From: Gemmiger formicilis
GTDB taxonomy: Bacteria > Bacillota > Clostridia > Oscillospirales > Ruminococcaceae
DNA: 64,000 nucleotides
Reading direction: 5' to 3'
Assembly: GCF_900167555.1 (NCBI RefSeq)
Contig: NZ_FUYF01000003.1
Span: forward strand, 62,001 to 126,000
In this document: in pieces, positions 32,167-41,785 of the stretch
Numbering within the stretch: the stretch's first letter is position 1
Layout: each line of letters opens with the position of its first letter
Notes under the pieces: model-generated
What the model saw: only the letters and a program-made list of their open reading frames with translations
Told to the model about the DNA's origin: nothing
The model's database searches: none
Translations under genes and position numbers: made by a program

Positions 32167-33180
32167 TTACAGCAGCTCCACGCCCGAATTCCTGCATGCC
32201 TGTACCGTAGCGTCATCCCACAGGCTGACCTGTACCTCGCCGACATGGGCCTTGCCCAGCAGCAGCATGCACAGGCGGCTCTGGCCGATGCCGCCGCCCA
32301 TTGTCAGGGGCAGGGTGCCATCCAGCAGCAGTTTGTGGAAGGGCAGCTCCGCGCGCTGCGGGCAGCCTGCGGCGTCCAGCTGGCGGCGCAGGGCGTCGGC
32401 GTCAACGCGTATACCCATACTGGACAGCTCCAGTGCGCAGTCCAGCGGCTTGTGCCAGAACAGGATGTCGCAGTTCAGCGTCCAGTCATCATAGTCGGGT
32501 GCGCGCCCGTCGTGGGGCTGGCCACTCTTGAGCCTGCCGCCGATCTGCATGATGCAGACGGTTCCATGCTCTTTGGCAAAGGCATTTTCGCGCTGCTTCG
32601 GCGTGAAGTCCGGGTACCTGTCCTCGAGCTCCTGCGTCGTGATAAATGCCACCTCGCGGCGCAGGTGGATGTTGTTTTTCAGCTCGGGGAACTTCCAGCG
32701 CAGCTCGTCAGACGTTGCGCAGACAGCGTCCACGATGTCCCGCACGGTCTCCTGCAGAAATTCCAGCGTGCGCTGGTCGGCAGTGATAACGCGCTCCCAG
32801 TCCCACTGGTCCACGTAGATGCTGTGCAGGTTGTCCAGCTCCTCGTCGCGGCGGACGGCGTTCATATCGGTCACAATGCCCTGACCGGGGCGGAAGCCGT
32901 ACTTGTACAGGGCGTAGCGCTTCCACTTAGCCAGACTGTGGACGACCTCTGCCTGCTCGTTCAGGCTGGGCACATCGAACGAAACAGGGCGCTCGACGCC
33001 GTTCAGGTCGTCGTTCAGGCCGCTGCCCTGCATGACAAACAGGGGAGCCGTGACGCGCTTGAGGTGCAGCGCCATGCAGAGCTTCTCCTGAAAGATCGTC
33101 TTGATGAGGCCGATGGCCTTCTGGGTGTCATACAAACCCAGAAGGCTTTGGTATCCTTCCGGAATGGTAATGTGACTCAT
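32167..33180 (-). CDS. asnA: Aspartate--ammonia ligase
   Basis: A 337-residue asparagine synthetase of the class II-synthetase-like AsnA family. Visible are the N-terminal YQSLLGLYDTQKAIGLIKTI, VTAPLFVMQGSGLNDDLNGV, the SLAKWKRYALYKYGF substrate region, VDQWDWERVI and the C-terminal GGGIGQSRLCMLLLGKAHVG. It makes asparagine from aspartate and ammonia with ATP. GGAGGAAG precedes the ATG. It follows the ABC exporter gene by 35 bases and may share its transcript. Confidence 0.97.
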   Translation of the reverse strand: MSHITIPEGYQSLLGLYDTQKAIGLIKTIFQEKLCMALHLKRVTAPLFVMQGSGLNDDLNGVERPVSFDVPSLNEQAEVVHSLAKWKRYALYKYGFRPGQGIVTDMNAVRRDEELDNLHSIYVDQWDWERVITADQRTLEFLQETVRDIVDAVCATSDELRWKFPELKNNIHLRREVAFITTQELEDRYPDFTPKQRENAFAKEHGTVCIMQIGGRLKSGQPHDGRAPDYDDWTLNCDILFWHKPLDCALELSSMGIRVDADALRRQLDAAGCPQRAELPFHKLLLDGTLPLTMGGGIGQSRLCMLLLGKAHVGEVQVSLWDDATVQACRNSGVELL

Positions 33181-33215
33181 AATACTTCCTCCTATTTCTT
33201 TCCTGGTGTATGGCT

Positions 33216-34973
33216 TTATGCCTTGGCGAACTGGCTCTCGTACAGCTGCTTGTAGAAGCCGCCCTGCGCCAGCAGTTCTTCGTGGGTTCCGCGCTCAATG
33301 ATGTTGCCGGCCTTCATGACCAGGATCTGGTCAGCATTCTTGATGGTAGACAGGCGATGGGCCACGATAAAGCTCGTGCGGCCCTTCATCAGCTCCTCAA
33401 AGGCATCCTGCACCAGCACCTCGGTACGGGTGTCGATGCTGGACGTTGCCTCATCCAGAATCAAAATCGGCGGGCGTCGCAGCATGACACGGGCAATGCA
33501 GAGCAGCTGCCGCTGGCCCTGGCTGATGTTGCCGCCGTCCTCGGCTACCTGCGTGTCGTACCCGTTGGGCAGGCGGCAGATAAAGCTATGGGCGTGCGCC
33601 TTCTTGGCTGCGGCGATGATCTCCTCGCGGGTCGCATCCGGCTTGCCGTAGGCGATATTCTCCGCAATCGTACCGGCCTTCAACCAGGTCTCCTGCAGCA
33701 CCATGCCCAGGTTGCCGCGCAGGCTGTCGCGGGTCACATTGTCGATGGAATACCCGTCGACGCGCAGTGTACCGCCGTTGATCTCATAAAACCGCATCAA
33801 TAGATTGACCAGTGTCGTCTTGCCGCAGCCCGTGGGGCCGACCAGTGCAATGCGCTGGCCCGGCGCAACCTTCAGGTTCATATCCTCGATCAGCGGCACA
33901 TCGTCCACATAGCGGAACCTGACGTGGTCAAACTCCACGCTGCCTGCGCCGTGGGGCAGGGCAACAGCATCCGGGCCATCGGGCACGATGGGCGTCTCGT
34001 CAATCAGGTCAAACACGCGCTGCGCACAAGCCAGCGCGTTCTGCAGTTCGGTCATAACGTCCGAAATGTCATTGAACGGCTTCGTGTACTGGTTTGCGTA
34101 GTTCAGAAAGACCGACAGCTGGCCCACCGTGATGCCGCCGGCAATGGCGACGAACGCACCCAGTACGCCGACGGCGGCGTAGACCAGCGCATTCACAAAG
34201 CGGGTGCAGGGGTTCGTGGTAGAGGAGAAGAACGTCGCCTTGACGCCGCACTTCTGCAAATCGAGGTTGATCTTATCGAAGCGTTCCTCGGCGCGGCGCT
34301 CATAGCCGAACGCACGGACAAGATGCTCGTTGCCGACCAGTTCTTCGACCAGACTCGTCATTTCGGCGCGGGTCTCGCTCTGCACCTTGAACATAGAATA
34401 GGTGTGGGTGGCAATAAACCGCGCGACGAAAATCGACAGCGGCGTCAACGCCACAACGACCAGCGCAATGCGCCAGTCGATGAACAGCATGACTCCCAGC
34501 GTGCCCAAAATCGTCAGCATGCCGGTGAACAGCTGGGTAAAGCCCATCAGCAGACCGTCGCTGAACTGCTCCACGTCGGTGGTAATGCGGCTGATAGCAT
34601 CGCCGGGGCGGTGGGCGTCCATATATTTGAGCGGCAGAATCTCCAGCTGGCCAAACGCACGGACACGCATATCACGCACGACCTGAAAAGTAATTCGGTT
34701 ATTGACGACATTCATCAGCCACTGGGCCAGCGCTGTGCAGGCAATCGTGGCAGCCATCGCTATCGCAATTTTGCCAAGCCCTGCAAAATCAACCTGACCG
34801 GGTCCCAGGATCATATCCACGGCCTTGCCGGACAGTACCGGGGCCAGCAGAGTCGTGACCACTGTGATCAGCGCAAGGGTCAGCGTCAGGATGACCATGC
34901 CGGTGTAGGGGCGGATTAGCTTCAGGACGCGATGGATCGTATTCTGGTCCAGCTTTTGCTTTGTCTTGCTCAT
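33216..34973 (-). CDS. ABC exporter half-transporter, catalytic-site subunit
   Basis: A 585-residue ABCB-type protein: six transmembrane helices (residues about 15-310) and an NBD with Walker A GPTGCGKTT, signature ISQGQRQLL (non-canonical), Walker B LILDEATSSID and H-loop AHRLST. It overlaps the upstream half-transporter gene by four bases, and the two form a heterodimer. The degenerate signature here and the degenerate Walker B in the partner are as expected for asymmetric multidrug or peptide exporters. The substrate is unknown. Confidence 0.93.
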   Translation of the reverse strand: MSKTKQKLDQNTIHRVLKLIRPYTGMVILTLTLALITVVTTLLAPVLSGKAVDMILGPGQVDFAGLGKIAIAMAATIACTALAQWLMNVVNNRITFQVVRDMRVRAFGQLEILPLKYMDAHRPGDAISRITTDVEQFSDGLLMGFTQLFTGMLTILGTLGVMLFIDWRIALVVVALTPLSIFVARFIATHTYSMFKVQSETRAEMTSLVEELVGNEHLVRAFGYERRAEERFDKINLDLQKCGVKATFFSSTTNPCTRFVNALVYAAVGVLGAFVAIAGGITVGQLSVFLNYANQYTKPFNDISDVMTELQNALACAQRVFDLIDETPIVPDGPDAVALPHGAGSVEFDHVRFRYVDDVPLIEDMNLKVAPGQRIALVGPTGCGKTTLVNLLMRFYEINGGTLRVDGYSIDNVTRDSLRGNLGMVLQETWLKAGTIAENIAYGKPDATREEIIAAAKKAHAHSFICRLPNGYDTQVAEDGGNISQGQRQLLCIARVMLRRPPILILDEATSSIDTRTEVLVQDAFEELMKGRTSFIVAHRLSTIKNADQILVMKAGNIIERGTHEELLAQGGFYKQLYESQFAKA

Positions 34974-36709
34974 AGCGTCTTTGCCACCTCCTCCTTGCTC
35001 AACTGGCTCAGGCAGATTTCCTTATAGACCTCGCAGCTGCGCAGCAGTTCGGCATGGGGCGCGTCGCCAACCAGCTTGCCGTCATCCAGCACCAGAATGT
35101 GGTCGGCGCGCTGCACGCTGGCCGCGCGCTGGGAGACGATAAACACAGTCATGCCGTGCGTTTCCTCTTTGATTGCCTTGCGCAGGGCTGCGTCCGTTGC
35201 AAAATCCAGCGCCGAGGCACTGTCATCCAGAATCAGGATCTTCGGCTTTGGTACCAACGCGCGGGCAATCGTCAGGCGCTGGCGCTGGCCGCCGGAGAAG
35301 TTGCGGCCCGCGGTCTCCACCGGCGCATCCAGCATGCCGGGTTTGCCGCGGACAAACTCCGCCGCCTGGGCTATCTCCAGCGCCTGCCAGATTTCCTCAT
35401 CGGAAGCTCCGGGGGCGGCCCACTGCATATTGTCGCGGATCGTACCTGTAAACAGCACGGCCTGCTGGGGCACGACGCCCACCAGCCTGCGCAGCTGTGC
35501 AAAGCTGTACTGCTTTACATCATGGCCGAACAGCGCAACGCCGCCGCTGTCGGCATCGTAGAAGCGGCAGACCAGGTCGATCAGCGTCGATTTGCCGCTG
35601 CCCGTACCGCCGATGACGCCGATGGTCTCACCGGGCCTGGCCGTGAACGTGATGTCCGTCAGGCTCGGTGCGCCGGCATCCTTGTAGGTGAAGGTGACGT
35701 GCTCAAACTTAGCCGCCTCGGCAGCGTCGTTCACAGCCAGCTCTGCAGTGCCGGGATCCTGCATCGTCGTGTGGGTGTTCAGAATCTCATTGACGCGCAT
35801 GCCGCTGGCCAGTGCGCGGGTGACCGAAACGACCAGATCCGCCAGACGCAGCAGGCTCAGCAGGATCTGGCTCATATAGTTGATAAGGGCAATGACCTCG
35901 CCCTGCGTCAGCTTACCGGCATCGACCTCTACACCGCCGCGCAGCAGCAGCGCCACAACGGCCAGGTTGACGACGAGATAGGTCAACGGGTTCATCAGCG
36001 CCGAAATACGGCCTGCCGCAAATTGCAGCTTTTTCAGATGGTCATTTGTCTCCACAAAGGCGGCCAGCTCGTCCGCCTGGCGGGCAAAGGCACGCACCAC
36101 GCGCGCGCCGACGTAGTTTTCGCGCGTCAGCAGCGTCACACGGTCCAAGCCGTTCTGGGCCTCATGGTAGATGGGAACGGTCACGCGCATGATGGCCCAT
36201 ATAATAAGCGACACCATGATCGTAACGCCGATGAAAAGCATCGTCAGCTTCGGGCTGATGGAGAACGCCATAATAAGCGCGCCGATCACGATGAACGGCG
36301 AGCGCAGCAGCAGACGCAGCGTCAGGTTGACGCCGTTCTGTACCTGATTGATGTCGCTCGTCATGCGGGTGACAAGCGTCGGGGTGCCGATGCCGTCCAG
36401 CTCGCTGTAGCTCAGCGTGCCAATATGGCGGAACAGGTCCTTGCGCAATGCCGTGCCAAAGCCCAGCGCCGCCTTTGCGGAGAACCACTGGGCCGTCAGG
36501 CTGCTGGCCAAGCCGATAGCAGCCAGCAGGATCAGCAGGCCGCAGCGCGTCCAGATGAAGGCTGCATCCTCGTTTTTGATGCCCGTGTCGATGATGCTGG
36601 CAATGACCAGCGGCACAAACAATTCAAAACAGGCTTCCAGCATCTTGAAAAGCGGCGCTAACAGGGCTTGCTTCTCATAGCCCTTGATGTAGCGCATCAA
36701 TTTGTGCAT
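34970..36709 (-). CDS. ABC exporter half-transporter, degenerate-site subunit
   Basis: A 579-residue half-transporter. Start at ATG 36709 after GAGGTGGTTTTCA; an upstream in-frame start has no ribosome site. Six helices are followed by an NBD with Walker A GGTGSGKST and canonical signature FSGGQRQR, but Walker B is LILDDSASALD (Asp in place of the catalytic Glu) and the H-loop His is missing (SQRAAS). This subunit therefore contributes the inactive site of a heterodimer with the gene downstream. Confidence 0.93.
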   Translation of the reverse strand: MHKLMRYIKGYEKQALLAPLFKMLEACFELFVPLVIASIIDTGIKNEDAAFIWTRCGLLILLAAIGLASSLTAQWFSAKAALGFGTALRKDLFRHIGTLSYSELDGIGTPTLVTRMTSDINQVQNGVNLTLRLLLRSPFIVIGALIMAFSISPKLTMLFIGVTIMVSLIIWAIMRVTVPIYHEAQNGLDRVTLLTRENYVGARVVRAFARQADELAAFVETNDHLKKLQFAAGRISALMNPLTYLVVNLAVVALLLRGGVEVDAGKLTQGEVIALINYMSQILLSLLRLADLVVSVTRALASGMRVNEILNTHTTMQDPGTAELAVNDAAEAAKFEHVTFTYKDAGAPSLTDITFTARPGETIGVIGGTGSGKSTLIDLVCRFYDADSGGVALFGHDVKQYSFAQLRRLVGVVPQQAVLFTGTIRDNMQWAAPGASDEEIWQALEIAQAAEFVRGKPGMLDAPVETAGRNFSGGQRQRLTIARALVPKPKILILDDSASALDFATDAALRKAIKEETHGMTVFIVSQRAASVQRADHILVLDDGKLVGDAPHAELLRSCEVYKEICLSQLSKEEVAKTL

Positions 36710-36749
36710 TGAAAACCACCTCATACGTAAAAATAAAAACAATCAGTTT

Positions 36750-36778
36750 ATTATACCACGGTTTTCTCAATTTGTCTT
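36750..36778 (-). promoter_or_regulatory. Promoter of the ABC exporter operon
   Basis: On the minus strand AAGACA, 17 bases, TATAAT, about 35 bases before the ribosome site. Confidence 0.5.
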
Positions 36779-36861
36779 GCAGAATCCCCCAGATTTCGAT
36801 GATTATTTATTGGCCCGGCGTCTATACTTTCAATGGGTACTTTTCAGAGGAGGATTTGCAG

Positions 36862-39135
36862 ATGTTCTGGGTCTACAGATATAAAGGTTTTTCCTTCACG
36901 GCGGCACGCACCGTGCACACGGCGCTGGTGCTGGCGGGGCAGCAGGGGTGCAGCCAGGCGGATACCGGCCATTTGCTGCTGGCGTTGGTGCAGACAGCAC
37001 AGGGGACAGCGGCGGATTTTCTGCGCCGCAAGCGGGTGACATCCACCGCCCTGGCCGAGCATACCGCCGCCCACGCGGCGGGCCGTCCGCGCCGCCTGCA
37101 CAGCCGGGACCTTGCCCCCGAGCTGAGCAAGGCCATGGAATTTGCCGTGCTGGGTGCGCACGCGGCCAGTGCCGCCAAGGCGGAGAACGAGCACCTGCTC
37201 TGCGCCATCCTCGAGGACTCGTCCTGCACGGCCAGCCGGTGGCTGGCGGCTCTGGGCATCGAGCTGCCGCAGGCCGCGCGGGAATGCCGCCAGCTTTCTG
37301 GTCAGCTTGTGCTGCCCGCCCAGCCGCGGATGGCTGCCTCCCGCACGGGCCGCCCCAGCGATAAATACGGCCGCGACCTGACGCGCCTCGCACAGGAGGG
37401 TCGGCTCGACCCGGTGCTCTGCCGTGATGCCGAGCTGGATCGCATGATTGAAATTCTCTGCCGCCGCCAGAAAAACAATCCCTGCCTCCTGGGTGAGCCG
37501 GGTGTCGGCAAGTCTGCGCTGGCGGAGGCACTGGCGCAGCGGATCGCTGCGGGGCAGATCACCCCGGCACTGCGCGGCAAGCGGGTGCTGGCGCTGGACA
37601 TGGCGTCGATGGTCGCGGGCACCAAATACCGCGGCGACTTTGAGGAGCGGTTCAAGAACCTGTTGGAAGAACTGTACCGTGACCGCTCAACGATTTTGTT
37701 TATCGATGAAATCCACATCATTGCCGGGGCCGGGGCGGCGGAGGGAGCCATTGACGCCGCCAGCATCTTAAAGCCGATGCTGGCACGCGGCGAAATTCAG
37801 CTTATCGGCGCGACCACGCCTGAGGAATACCGCAAAACCATCCAGAAGGATTCCGCGCTCGAGCGCCGCTTTGGAAGGGTCATGGTCGAGGAGCCCACCC
37901 CTGCTGCCGCAGAAACGATTCTGGCCGGACTGATGCCGCGGTATGAGCGCTACCACGGTGTCAGCATCCCGCCCGAGGCCATCCACGCCGCGGTGGAGCT
38001 GAGCGTGCGTTACCTGCCCGGGCGGTATCTGCCCGACAAGGCCATTGACCTGCTGGACGAAGCCGCCGCGGCCCGCCGCATTGCCGATGCCAGCGGGAAC
38101 CGCCGGGCACTGACCCCCGCCGATATTGCAAGGGTCGTCAGCAAGGCCAGCGGCGTGCCCGCAGAGCGCGTGGGCGAAGCCGAGAGGGAGCGGCTTGCTA
38201 ATTTGGAACAGCGCCTTGCCGCCGAGGTCATCGGCCAGCCGCAGGCCGTGGCCGCCGTGGCATCTGCCATCCGACGCAGCCGCACCGGCCTGCGGGAGAG
38301 CGGGCGGCCCATAGGAGCTATGCTGTTCCTCGGGCCGACTGGCGTCGGCAAGACCCAGCTGGCACGCACGCTGGCAAAATGCTGGTTCGGCAGCGAAAAA
38401 GCCCTGCTGCGCTTTGACATGTCGGAGTATATGGAGCGGCATACCGTCGCGCGGCTGCTCGGCGCGCCGCCGGGCTATGTCGGCCACGACGAGGGCGGCC
38501 AGCTGACCGAGGCCGTGCGCCGCCGCCCGTACAGTGTTGTCTTATTTGATGAAATCGAAAAGGCGCACAGCGACATCCAGAACCTGCTGCTGCAAATCTT
38601 GGAGGACGGCAATCTGACCGACTCCCAGGGACGCCGGGCGGATTTTTCCAACACGATTATTTTGCTCACCTCTAATCTGGGTGCGCGGTGTCTGTCCGGG
38701 CAGACGTCGCCGCTGGGCTTTGGGGCCGCCGCTGCCGAGACCCAGCGCCGCGGCCAGCAAGCCATCCAGGAGGCTAAGGAGTTTTTCCGCCCCGAACTGA
38801 TGGGGCGTCTGGATGAGACCGTCCTCTTTGACCCGCTCGGCCCGGAGCAGCTGGCCGGGATCGCAGACCGGCTGCTTGTCGAGCTTGAGCAGCGCGCAGC
38901 CCGGCAGGGCTACACACTGCACCACACGCCCGCCGCAGCCAAGATGCTGGCCGGGGACAAGGTGCCGCCCTACGGTGCGCGGGAGCTGCGCCGCACCGTC
39001 AGCCGTGCCGTGGAGCAGGCCCTTGCGGACCGCATCGCTGCCGGTACGGCCCACCCCGGCACCGTTTACACCGCCGATGTTGACGCCGACGGGCACATTA
39101 TCCTGACCGAGGATACACTGGCGGCGTGCGTGTAG
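36862..39135 (+). CDS. clpC: Clp AAA+ unfoldase (ClpC/ClpA type)
   Basis: A 757-residue two-ring ATPase. A Clp_N repeat domain (residues 1-145) leads to AAA-1 with Walker A GEPGVGKS (about 211) and AAA-2 with GPTGVGKT (about 492). The ClpP-docking tripeptide LGF is present near 618 (SPLGFG), so it should serve ClpP. The middle domain is short and no UVR motif is seen, so this is not a textbook ClpC; ClpA-like or a short ClpC variant both fit. The ATG at 36862 follows AGAGGAGGA; the frame is open further upstream but lacks a ribosome site. Confidence 0.9.
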   Translation: MFWVYRYKGFSFTAARTVHTALVLAGQQGCSQADTGHLLLALVQTAQGTAADFLRRKRVTSTALAEHTAAHAAGRPRRLHSRDLAPELSKAMEFAVLGAHAASAAKAENEHLLCAILEDSSCTASRWLAALGIELPQAARECRQLSGQLVLPAQPRMAASRTGRPSDKYGRDLTRLAQEGRLDPVLCRDAELDRMIEILCRRQKNNPCLLGEPGVGKSALAEALAQRIAAGQITPALRGKRVLALDMASMVAGTKYRGDFEERFKNLLEELYRDRSTILFIDEIHIIAGAGAAEGAIDAASILKPMLARGEIQLIGATTPEEYRKTIQKDSALERRFGRVMVEEPTPAAAETILAGLMPRYERYHGVSIPPEAIHAAVELSVRYLPGRYLPDKAIDLLDEAAAARRIADASGNRRALTPADIARVVSKASGVPAERVGEAERERLANLEQRLAAEVIGQPQAVAAVASAIRRSRTGLRESGRPIGAMLFLGPTGVGKTQLARTLAKCWFGSEKALLRFDMSEYMERHTVARLLGAPPGYVGHDEGGQLTEAVRRRPYSVVLFDEIEKAHSDIQNLLLQILEDGNLTDSQGRRADFSNTIILLTSNLGARCLSGQTSPLGFGAAAAETQRRGQQAIQEAKEFFRPELMGRLDETVLFDPLGPEQLAGIADRLLVELEQRAARQGYTLHHTPAAAKMLAGDKVPPYGARELRRTVSRAVEQALADRIAAGTAHPGTVYTADVDADGHIILTEDTLAACV

Positions 39136-39141
39136 CATAAG

Positions 39142-39186
39142 CAAAACGAGGTACCTGCTTTCCGTGGCAGATACCTCGTTTTGTTT
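39142..39186 (+). terminator. clp terminator
   Basis: AAAACGAGGTA-CCTGC and GCAG-ATACCTCGTTTT arms around TTTCCGTG, then TTT. Confidence 0.88.
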
Positions 39187-39187
39187 A

Positions 39188-39359
39188 GGCAACACCGCAT
39201 AATTCCCGCCTTGCGGCTTAAGCACCGCTCCGGCGGCTACGGCACGGCATCTGCGTTGCCAAAATGCTCGATAATACACAAAGTATTATCTGCGCTTTTG
39301 GCTTAGCAGCTGCCGCACCTCGCTCGCCGTATCGGCACTTAGAATTATGCGGTATTGCC
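39188..39359. repeat. 172-bp MITE-like element, copy 1
   Basis: Ends GGCAACACCGCATAATTC and, on the other strand, GGCAATACCGCATAATTC, forming terminal inverted repeats. Inside, GATAATAC/GTATTATC and GCCAAAA/TTTTGGC make a central hairpin. It is the reverse of the copy at 56574-56745, with the same length and about six differing bases. It contains no ORF. It lies between the clp terminator and the FTR-like gene. Confidence 0.9.
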
Positions 39360-39391
39360 CTTATTATAATTGTTGTAAAAGGGAAAAAACC

Positions 39392-39595
39392 TCAATCCTT
39401 CACATACAGCCCGCAATGGCACGCCCCGTGGTAGTCCGGGTCGGCCAGCTGCTCCTTGAACTCCTTGCAGATGCAGATATTCTCCGGAATGTGCTGCAAG
39501 CGGCAGGGGCAGTAGCCGCCCGTGCGCTTGAGGCCCTCGCGGATGGTTTTGACGATTTCCTCGTTAGGGTTCAGGTGAAATTTCGGCTTTTCCAT
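39392..39595 (-). CDS. Ferredoxin-thioredoxin reductase catalytic-domain protein
   Basis: A 67-residue protein carrying the Cys layout of the FTR catalytic subunit: GGYCPCRLQHIPENICICKE, then YHGACHCGLY. In this family the CPC, CxC and CHC groups bind a 4Fe-4S cluster and a redox disulfide that reduces thioredoxin. No FTR variable subunit is nearby, so the redox partner is unknown. It follows pyrI by 13 bases on the same strand and is probably co-transcribed. It is shorter than plant FTR-beta but similar to free-standing bacterial versions. Confidence 0.85.
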   Translation of the reverse strand: MEKPKFHLNPNEEIVKTIREGLKRTGGYCPCRLQHIPENICICKEFKEQLADPDYHGACHCGLYVKD

Positions 39596-39608
39596 AGTAT
39601 TACCTCGT

Positions 39609-40037
39609 TTACGGTTTTACGCGGAACTCCTGCTCGCAGTAGATGCAGCGATAGCGTCCGCTCGGCGTCAGGGCAAAGATGTGGTCACAGCCCTCCTCGA
39701 TAGAAGTGATGCAGCGCGGGTTCGTGCATTTGATGACGTTGACCAGCCGCTTGGGCTGCTCGGGGTGTTTCTTCTCCGTCACCCTGCCGTCCCGGATAAA
39801 GGTGATGGAGATTTTCGGGTCGACATAGGCGAGAACGTCAAAGCTCATCTCGCTGACATCGCCCTCGATCTTTATTATGTCCTTTTTTCCGTCCTTTTGG
39901 CTGCGGACGTTCTGCAAAAGTGCCACGCTGGCATTGTTCAGCTTTTCCAGCTCCATCATGTGGTAGAGCGCCAGACCCGTGCCTGCGGTAATGTGGTCAA
40001 TGACCACGCCGTTCTGGATTTCATCAACCTTCAACAT
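39609..40037 (-). CDS. pyrI: Aspartate carbamoyltransferase regulatory subunit
   Basis: A 142-residue protein with an N-terminal nucleotide-binding domain ([20 protein letters not shown]) and a C-terminal zinc domain with four Cys (CTNPRC...CDHIFAL...[10 protein letters not shown]). It overlaps the end of pyrB by 14 bases. It gives feedback control of ATCase by nucleotides. A pyrI gene is less usual in Firmicutes than in enterobacteria but is known in Clostridia. Confidence 0.95.
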   Translation of the reverse strand: MLKVDEIQNGVVIDHITAGTGLALYHMMELEKLNNASVALLQNVRSQKDGKKDIIKIEGDVSEMSFDVLAYVDPKISITFIRDGRVTEKKHPEQPKRLVNVIKCTNPRCITSIEEGCDHIFALTPSGRYRCIYCEQEFRVKP

Positions 40038-40977
40038 TGAACGCTACCTCCCCGGTCTTGGGGTCTTTGAGACCCAGCAAAGTCATGATCAGCGCCATGC
40101 GCATATAGACACCGTTCTGCACCTGGTCAAAGTACGCTGCGCGCGGGTCGTCATCCACGTCCAGCGTGATCTCATTCACGCGGGGCAGGGGATGCAGCAC
40201 CGGCATATCCGCGGGGGCCAGGGCCAGCTTTTCCTTTGTCAGGACATAGCTGTTTTTCAGGCGGATGTAATCTTCTTCATTAAAGAACCGCTCACGCTGG
40301 ACGCGGGTCATGTAGAGGACGTCCAAATCGGGCAGAGCCTCCTCCATGCTGCGTGTCTCAACATAGGGGATGTTGTTAGGCTCGAGGATCTCGCTGATGA
40401 TGTAATCCGGCACGCGCAGCTCCTCGGGTGAGATGAGCACAAACTTCATGCCCGGCAGACGGGACAGGCTCTTGATCAGGCTGTGCACCGTGCGGCCAAA
40501 CTTGAGGTCGCCGCAGAAGCCGATGGTCAGATGATCCAGGTGCCCCTTGCGCTGGCGGATCGTCATCATGTCCAGCAGCGTCTGGGTGGGATGGCTGTGG
40601 CCGCCGTCACCGGCGTTGATGACCGGAATGCGGCTGTAGCGGGACGCGCGCAGCGGTGCGCCCTCCTTGGGGTGGCGCATGGCGGCAATGTCTGCCACAC
40701 AGCTGATCACGCGGATGGTATCGGCTACGGTCTCGCCCTTGGAGGCGCTGGAAACACCGGCATCGGGGAAGCCCAGTACCTGACCGCCCAGGTTCAGCAT
40801 GGCCGCCTCAAACGAAAGACGGGTACGGGTGCTCGGTTCGTAGAACAGTGTTGCCAGCCGCTTACGGGCAGCTACATCTTTATAGGCAGCCGGGTCATCA
40901 TGGATACGGTCTGCAAGGTCCATCAGGCTGAGCGTTTCTTCCAGCGTGAAATCCGCCGGGTCGATCAAATGTCTCAT
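40024..40977 (-). CDS. pyrB: Aspartate carbamoyltransferase catalytic subunit
   Basis: A 317-residue enzyme of pyrimidine synthesis. The carbamoyl-phosphate site [14 protein letters not shown], the SKGETVADT lid and [10 protein letters not shown] are all present, with the C-terminal [12 protein letters not shown] at 40977 lies seven bases after GGGG; a TTG two codons before is the alternative. No PyrR attenuator precedes it: only about 55 bases separate it from the GntR gene, so it may be read from the nth-gntR transcript. Confidence 0.96.
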   Translation of the reverse strand: MRHLIDPADFTLEETLSLMDLADRIHDDPAAYKDVAARKRLATLFYEPSTRTRLSFEAAMLNLGGQVLGFPDAGVSSASKGETVADTIRVISCVADIAAMRHPKEGAPLRASRYSRIPVINAGDGGHSHPTQTLLDMMTIRQRKGHLDHLTIGFCGDLKFGRTVHSLIKSLSRLPGMKFVLISPEELRVPDYIISEILEPNNIPYVETRSMEEALPDLDVLYMTRVQRERFFNEEDYIRLKNSYVLTKEKLALAPADMPVLHPLPRVNEITLDVDDDPRAAYFDQVQNGVYMRMALIMTLLGLKDPKTGEVAFNVEG

Positions 40978-41032
40978 ACACAATCCCCTTTGTTTACTCT
41001 ATTTATTCCAAACGGCGCTGTGCCGTTCAAAA

Positions 41033-41785
41033 TCAAATCAGCTTGCGTACCATCGCAAAGTCAAAGAAATCCGTATAGCAGGTCTGGCAGCAAAGCACCG
41101 GCTTGCAGGTGCGGGAATAGCAGATCTCATCCAGCTGCAAAAGCGCCTGCTCCGGGCGCAGCCCCAGCTGGCGGCGGATGCCGGGCACCCCCTGCACGGC
41201 GTGCAGCGTCGTCAGCGTCTCGGTGACCTCCACATGGCAGTGCTGCTCCACGATCTCAAAGATCGGGCGGCTGAAATCGATCGTATCCAGCCGCTTGCCG
41301 CCAAACAGCGCCAGCGGCAGAATATCGGTGGAGTAGAGCACCGGCGTTTCATCGGCCAGTACCCGGCGGCGCACAAACACAAGTGTGTGCTCGCGCTCCG
41401 GGTCAAGGCCGAGCTTTGCGGCCAGCTCCGGCATGGCAGTCTCCCGCGTGACCATCAGGTTATCGCTGTGGGGCACGCGGCCAATTGAGCGGATCATGCG
41501 GTTGAATTCCAGCTTCTGGTCCATGCGGTTCTCGACCCGGACCACATCGCGGTTGACAAGGGTGCCGATGCCGCGCACACGCTCCAGATAGCCGTCGCGC
41601 TCCAGATCGCTCAGGGCATCGCGCACCACGGTGCGGCTCACGCCCAGAACATCGGCCAGCTCCAGCTCGCTGGGCAGCTGGGCGGCGTCTGCATAGCGTC
41701 CGCGGCGCAGCTCCTCCAGCAGGCGCCGGGCTGCCTGATGGCTGCGCAGCTCACCGCCCAGGCGGTTTTCCGTCGTTTTATTCAT
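41033..41785 (-). CDS. GntR-family regulator with UTRA domain
   Basis: A 250-residue protein: an N-terminal winged HTH (LPSELELADVLGVSRTVVRD, ALSDLERDGYLERV) and a C-terminal UTRA ligand domain ending near MVRKLI. The ATG at 41785 overlaps the nth stop by eight bases, with AAAGGA upstream. HutC/FarR-type regulators bind small metabolites; the neighbouring pyrBI suggests, without proof, a link to nucleotide or nucleoside supply. The lack of a separate promoter implies joint expression with nth. Confidence 0.85.
   Translation of the reverse strand: MNKTTENRLGGELRSHQAARRLLEELRRGRYADAAQLPSELELADVLGVSRTVVRDALSDLERDGYLERVRGIGTLVNRDVVRVENRMDQKLEFNRMIRSIGRVPHSDNLMVTRETAMPELAAKLGLDPEREHTLVFVRRRVLADETPVLYSTDILPLALFGGKRLDTIDFSRPIFEIVEQHCHVEVTETLTTLHAVQGVPGIRRQLGLRPEQALLQLDEICYSRTCKPVLCCQTCYTDFFDFAMVRKLI

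Noticed and set aside
40978-41032. PyrR attenuator before pyrB
   Set aside because: The gap holds only a small stem (AACGGC/GCCGTT) without the conserved PyrR-binding loop or a terminator.
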